Made by a program: the position numbers and the translations under genes. 64,000 nt of DNA from Azospirillum lipoferum. GTDB taxonomy: Bacteria; Pseudomonadota; Alphaproteobacteria; Azospirillales; Azospirillaceae. The notes under the pieces are model-generated. The model saw nothing but the letters and a program-made list of their open reading frames with translations, was not told the DNA's origin and searched no databases. Below, in pieces: positions 60,480 to 64,000 of the stretch. The first letter of the stretch is position 1, and every line of letters begins with the position of its first letter. The stretch lies in NCBI RefSeq assembly GCF_024170005.1, contig NZ_JALJXJ010000008.1:186001-250000 (forward strand). The letters are read 5' to 3'.

Positions 60480-62300
60480 ATGACCGCCGCCGCGATCCCC
60501 TACACCCCGCCGTTGAAAGAGATCCGCTTCGTTCTCGACCATCTCGCCGGCATGGCCGACGTGGCGGCTCTGCCGGGCTTCGAGGATGCCAGCCCCGACA
60601 TGGTGGACAGCATCCTGGGCGAGGCGGCGAAGATCGCCGGGAACGTCCTGGCACCGCTGAACCGCATCGGCGACATCCAGGGCGCCCGGCTCGACGCCGA
60701 CGGCATCGTTCGTACGGCGGAGGGCTGGGGGACGACGTGGCAGGCACTGGTGGAAGGCGGCTGGAACGGGCTGCCCTTCGATCCGGCGCGCGGCGGCATG
60801 GGGTTGCCCAACCTGCTGAACACCGCCGTGCAGGAGATGTGGCATTCCGCCAACATGGCCTTCGCGCTCTGCCCGATGCTGACGCAGGGGGCGGTAAACG
60901 CGGTGCAGCTCTATGGCTCCGACGCGCTGAAGGACATCTACCTGCCCAGGATGATCTCGGGCGAGTGGACCGGCACCATGAACATCACGGAGCCGCAGGC
61001 AGGCAGCGACCTTGCCGCCACGCGGTCACGGGCGGTGCCGAACGGCGACCATTACCTTGTCACCGGGCAGAAGATCTTCATCACCTACGGCGACCATGAC
61101 CTGACGGAGAACATCGTCCATCTGGTGCTGGCCCGCCTGCCCGATGCGCCTCCAGGCGTGAAGGGCATCAGCCTGTTCGTCGTGCCGAAATTCCTGGTCA
61201 ATGCCGACGGCAGCCTGGGCGCCCGCAATCAGGTGAAGTGCGTGTCGCTGGAGCACAAGCTGGGCATCCACGGCAGCCCGACCGCCGTGCTGTCCTTCGG
61301 CGACGAGGGCGGGGCGACCGGCTTCCTGGTGGGCGAGCCGAACCGCGGCCTGGAATACATGTTCACCATGATGAACCACGCCCGGCTGGCGGTGGCGATG
61401 CAGGGTCTGTCGATCGCCGAGCGGGCCTATCAGCAGGCTTTGGCCTATGCGCGCGACCGCGTGCAGGGCAAGCCATTGGGCTGGATCGAGGGCCAGTCGA
61501 AGGCCATCGTCAATCACCCCGACGTCCGCCGTCTGCTGATGGGTATGAAGGCGCGGATCGAGGCGATGCGGGGCATCCTCTACACTGCCGCCGCCGCGGT
61601 GGATGTGGCACACCACCATGCCGACGAGGCGGCGCGCGGCCGGGCCGCCCTGCTGGTCGACCTGTTGACCCCCATCGCCAAGGGCTGGTGCACCGAGACC
61701 GGCCAACAGCTGGCGTCGGACGGCGTGCAGGTTCATGGCGGCATGGGCTTCATCGAGGAGACCGGCGCTGCCCAGCATCTGCGTGACGCCCGCATCACCA
61801 CGATCTACGAGGGCACGACCGCCATCCAGGCCAACGACCTGATCAACCGCAAGATCCTGCGCGACGGCGGGGCGACGGCCAATGGCCTGCTGGACGAGAT
61901 TGCGGCGCTGGGCGGCGAGCTGTCAAGCCACGCTGACGAGGCGCTGCGCGTCACCGGGTCGGAGCTGACCGCCGCGGTGCATGAGGCAAGGCAGGCGATT
62001 GCCTGGATGCTGACCGCGGCGAAGCAGGACCCGCGCCTGCCGGCCGCCGCGTCGGTGACGCTGCTGGACCTGATGGGCGTGATTGCCGGCGGCTGGCAAC
62101 TGGCCCGCGCCGCCAAGGTGGCGGTGGAGAAGCTGGCGGAGGGCGATGCCGACATCGCCTTCCTGTCGGCCAAGCCGCTGACCGCCCGCTTCTATGCCAC
62201 CCATCTGCTGCCCAAGGCGGCGGCGCTGCGGGCGACCGTCGTCAACGGCTCCGCGAGCGTGATGGCGCTGAGCGAGGAGCAGCTGTTCGGCGGAGCTTGA
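60480..62300 (+). CDS. Acyl-CoA dehydrogenase (long form)
   Basis: A 606-aa FAD enzyme of the large acyl-CoA dehydrogenase group with an extra C-terminal helical domain. It forms trans-2-enoyl-CoA and hands electrons to ETF. Signatures: MNITEPQAGSDLAATRSRAV, LEHKLGIHGSPTAVLSFGDE, VQVHGGMGFIEETGAAQHLR and TTIYEGTTAIQANDL. AGAGG precedes the ATG; it follows etfA by 35 bases. Its last 59 bases overlap the end of the convergent pseudouridine synthase gene. Confidence 0.93.
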   Translation: MTAAAIPYTPPLKEIRFVLDHLAGMADVAALPGFEDASPDMVDSILGEAAKIAGNVLAPLNRIGDIQGARLDADGIVRTAEGWGTTWQALVEGGWNGLPFDPARGGMGLPNLLNTAVQEMWHSANMAFALCPMLTQGAVNAVQLYGSDALKDIYLPRMISGEWTGTMNITEPQAGSDLAATRSRAVPNGDHYLVTGQKIFITYGDHDLTENIVHLVLARLPDAPPGVKGISLFVVPKFLVNADGSLGARNQVKCVSLEHKLGIHGSPTAVLSFGDEGGATGFLVGEPNRGLEYMFTMMNHARLAVAMQGLSIAERAYQQALAYARDRVQGKPLGWIEGQSKAIVNHPDVRRLLMGMKARIEAMRGILYTAAAAVDVAHHHADEAARGRAALLVDLLTPIAKGWCTETGQQLASDGVQVHGGMGFIEETGAAQHLRDARITTIYEGTTAIQANDLINRKILRDGGATANGLLDEIAALGGELSSHADEALRVTGSELTAAVHEARQAIAWMLTAAKQDPRLPAAASVTLLDLMGVIAGGWQLARAAKVAVEKLAEGDADIAFLSAKPLTARFYATHLLPKAAALRATVVNGSASVMALSEEQLFGGA

Positions 62301-62901
62301 CCGGGCCGCGCTTGCCGGTTGGTGCCGGGGCCTTTGGCCCATTGCCGGGTGTCGCGGGCGGTTGGGGGACCTCCCGCCACTGCCCCGGCGCCAGCCCGTC
62401 CAGCGTCCAGTCGCCGATCGACCAGCGGATCAGCCGCAGGGTGGGGAAGCCGACCGCCGCCGTCATGCGTCGGACCTGCCGGTTGCGCCCCTCGCGCAGG
62501 GTCAGCGCGATCCAGCTGGTGGGGATGGCGGCGCGGTAGCGCACCGGCGGATCGCGCGGCCACAGCAACGCCGGCTCCTCCATCCGCCACACTTCGGCCG
62601 GCAGGGTGGGGCCGTCCTTCAGCGTGACGCCGCGACGCAGCGTCTCCAGCGCCTCGTCGGTCGGCACGCCCTCCACCTGCACCCAATAGGTCTTAGGCAT
62701 CTTGTTGGTAGGCGCGGCGATGCGGGCGATCAGCGGGCCGTCGTCGCTGAGGGCCAGCAGCCCCTCGCTGTCGCGATCGAGCCGGCCGGCGGCATAGACG
62801 CCCTTCACCGGCACCAGTTCCGCCAGGGTCGCCCGGCCCTGGTCGTCGGTGAATTGCGGCAGCACGCCATAGGGCTTGTTCAGCAGGATCAGGCGCGGCA
62901 C
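62242..62901 (-). CDS. RluE-like pseudouridine synthase
   Basis: A 219-aa RsuA/RluE-family pseudouridine synthase acting on rRNA (RluE modifies 23S rRNA). It lacks the S4 domain and starts LILLNKPYGVLPQFTDDQGR. The catalytic Asp is in YAAGRLDRDSEGLLALSDDG; REGRNRQVRRMTAAVGFPTL and LIRWSIGDW are family motifs. The tail (about 185-219) is basic and disordered and lies in the overlap with the acyl-CoA dehydrogenase gene. It is divergent from the hydroxyacid dehydrogenase. Confidence 0.9.
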   Translation of the reverse strand: MPRLILLNKPYGVLPQFTDDQGRATLAELVPVKGVYAAGRLDRDSEGLLALSDDGPLIARIAAPTNKMPKTYWVQVEGVPTDEALETLRRGVTLKDGPTLPAEVWRMEEPALLWPRDPPVRYRAAIPTSWIALTLREGRNRQVRRMTAAVGFPTLRLIRWSIGDWTLDGLAPGQWREVPQPPATPGNGPKAPAPTGKRGPVKLRRTAAPRSAPSRSRSR

Positions 62902-62980
62902 GGGCTTGCTTCCTTGCGGAGTTCGGGAAAGGCGCTATCGTTCGCACCCCAACAGCAATCTAGATAGCAGGGGTTCGGCC

Positions 62981-63907
62981 GTGACGCTTCTGTTCTGCTC
63001 CGCCAGCGACAGCGCCGAGGATTGGCGCCGGGAAATCGCCCGTCATCTTCCCGACCTGGAGATGCGCGTCTGGCCCGAGACCGGCGATATCGCCGACATC
63101 GAGGTGGCGGTGGTGTGGAAGCCGCCGGCCGGCATGCTGGCGACCCTTCCCAACCTAAAGCTGATCGTGTCATTGGGCGCCGGGGTGGAGCCGATCCTTC
63201 AGGACCCGACGCTGCCGGACGTGCCGCTGGTGCGGATGGTGGCGGACGGGCTGACCGTCGACATGGCCGGCTATGTGGTTTTCCAGGTGCTGTACTGGCA
63301 TCGGTTGATGGACCAGTATGCCACCCTCCAGGCCGAGGCGCGGTGGGAGCAGCTGGACCATCGCCCGGCCTCCGAGGTGACCGTCGGCTTCCTGGGCATG
63401 GGCGAGCTGGGGGCGGCGTCGGCCGGTACGCTGCGGACCCTGGGATACCGCCTGATGGGCTGGAGCCGCAGCCCCAAGAGCATTGAGGGGGTGAAGAGCT
63501 TCTCCGGTCCCGACGGGCTGGCGGCAATGCTGCCGCAGTGCGATCTCCTGGTCTGCCTGCTGCCGCTGACCGACGAGACCCGCGGCATCCTGAATGCGAA
63601 GCTGTTCGCCGCCCTGCCCAAGGGGGCAGTGGTCGTCAACGCCGCCCGCGGCGGGCATCTGGTCGAGTCGGACCTGCTCGACGCGCTGGAGAGCGGGCAT
63701 CTGCGCGGCGCCAGCCTGGACGTTTTCGCGACGGAGCCGCTGCCGGCCGACCATCCGCTCTGGCGCCATCCGAAGGTCCGCATCACCCCCCATGTCGCCG
63801 GGGTTACCCACCCGTCGCGCTGCGTCGATCAGGTGGCGGCAGCGATGACGGCGCTCCGCGAAGGCCGGCCGCTACCCAATGTGGTGGACCGCAGCCGGGG
63901 CTACTAA
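62981..63907 (+). CDS. GhrA-like glyoxylate/hydroxypyruvate reductase
   Basis: A 308-aa D-2-hydroxyacid dehydrogenase. The nucleotide fold has VGFLGMGELGAASAGTLRTL. The catalytic Arg is in NAARGGHLVESDLLDALESG, Glu in DVFATEPLPADHPLW and His in HPKVRITPHVAGVTHPS. The sequence VSLGAGVEPIL is typical of the GhrA branch (glyoxylate and hydroxypyruvate with NADPH). GTG 62981 with AGGGG upstream is used; there is no ATG near the domain start. Confidence 0.9.
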   Translation: MTLLFCSASDSAEDWRREIARHLPDLEMRVWPETGDIADIEVAVVWKPPAGMLATLPNLKLIVSLGAGVEPILQDPTLPDVPLVRMVADGLTVDMAGYVVFQVLYWHRLMDQYATLQAEARWEQLDHRPASEVTVGFLGMGELGAASAGTLRTLGYRLMGWSRSPKSIEGVKSFSGPDGLAAMLPQCDLLVCLLPLTDETRGILNAKLFAALPKGAVVVNAARGGHLVESDLLDALESGHLRGASLDVFATEPLPADHPLWRHPKVRITPHVAGVTHPSRCVDQVAAAMTALREGRPLPNVVDRSRGY

Positions 63908-63911
63908 ACCC

Positions 63912-64000
63912 TTACAGCATCTGGACGGCGATCACCGCCAGCAGGGCCGCGATCACCCACAGGGCGGCGCGGTCCGAGCGGCGGCGGGTGTCCCAGCCGT
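63912..64000 (-). CDS. C-terminal end of a membrane protein, 5' end outside window
   Basis: The last 28 codons of a minus-strand frame entering from the right edge: GWDTRRRSDRAALWVIAALL, then AVIAVQML and a stop. The Arg-rich stretch followed by a hydrophobic helix indicates a final TM with an inside-positive side. It ends 4 bases from the convergent GhrA-like gene, consistent with a true gene end. The product cannot be named. Confidence 0.5.
   Translation of the reverse strand, partial: GWDTRRRSDRAALWVIAALLAVIAVQML

Overview
The window is a GC-rich, gene-dense chromosomal segment from an alphaproteobacterium. Gene content and order (leuS-lptE-holA behind a DUF3576 lipoprotein, an Irr-type Fur protein, Porin_4-like porins, a SUV3-like helicase, RibA with a degenerate N-terminal domain) point to Rhodospirillales, most likely an Azospirillum relative. 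The genus is an inference. No rRNA, tRNA or intact insertion sequence was seen.

Layout. 1-4.4 kb: 3' part of a SUV3-like helicase, a possible 44-aa gene, then an LTxxQ/Spy-like periplasmic protein divergent from an OmpR-type regulator and its kinase, with a CpxR-box-like site between them. 4.4-7.2 kb: paired REP-like palindromes and a PBP1A-type peptidoglycan synthase. 7.3-11.3 kb: tssL-tssM-tagF, a three-gene type VI secretion remnant whose TssM lacks the usual C-terminal half. 11.4-12.1 kb: a small degenerate CRISPR array without cas genes. 12.1-18.1 kb: adenosine deaminase-like lipoprotein, a TPR-PRMT fusion, a UMF1-type transporter, two unknown genes and a dispersed repeat. 18.2-28.5 kb: radical SAM protein, ahcY with a large palindromic operator, MarR regulator, FAH-family enzyme, xth, phosphatase, M15-like lipoprotein, MBL hydrolase, a DUF2786-like protein, an orphan response regulator and a half glycosyltransferase. 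28.9-33.4 kb: ribA, an operon with a near-perfect sigma-54 promoter (unknown conserved protein plus L,D-transpeptidase), a YggS-type PLP protein and an exported protein.

33.5-37.5 kb: three porin paralogues on the minus strand, two with their own strong terminator and the third sharing a bidirectional one. 37.9-43.6 kb: DUF3576 lipoprotein, leuS, lptE, holA, a TspO-like protein and a GIY-YIG-like protein behind a start-masking inverted repeat. 43.6-50.9 kb: KamA-type aminomutase, GDPD, nitronate monooxygenase, Irr, twin 80-aa membrane proteins, a PAS kinase and a 73-aa protein. 51-56.8 kb: DUF485-actP carboxylate uptake operon divergent from a Cache/HAMP/PAS hybrid kinase and a response regulator that probably control it. 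56.9-64 kb: acyl-CoA synthetase, etfB-etfA-acyl-CoA dehydrogenase (fatty-acid oxidation), an RluE-like pseudouridine synthase overlapping the dehydrogenase tail to tail, a GhrA-like reductase and the end of a membrane protein.

The observations most worth following are the orphan CRISPR array, whose spacers translate into UmuC-like and RecD/TraA-like motifs and one of whose repeats keeps its hairpin by paired changes; the sigma-54 operon of unknown function; the truncated TssM cluster; the Cpx-like module; the TPR-PRMT fusion; and a strong terminator with no gene in front of it.
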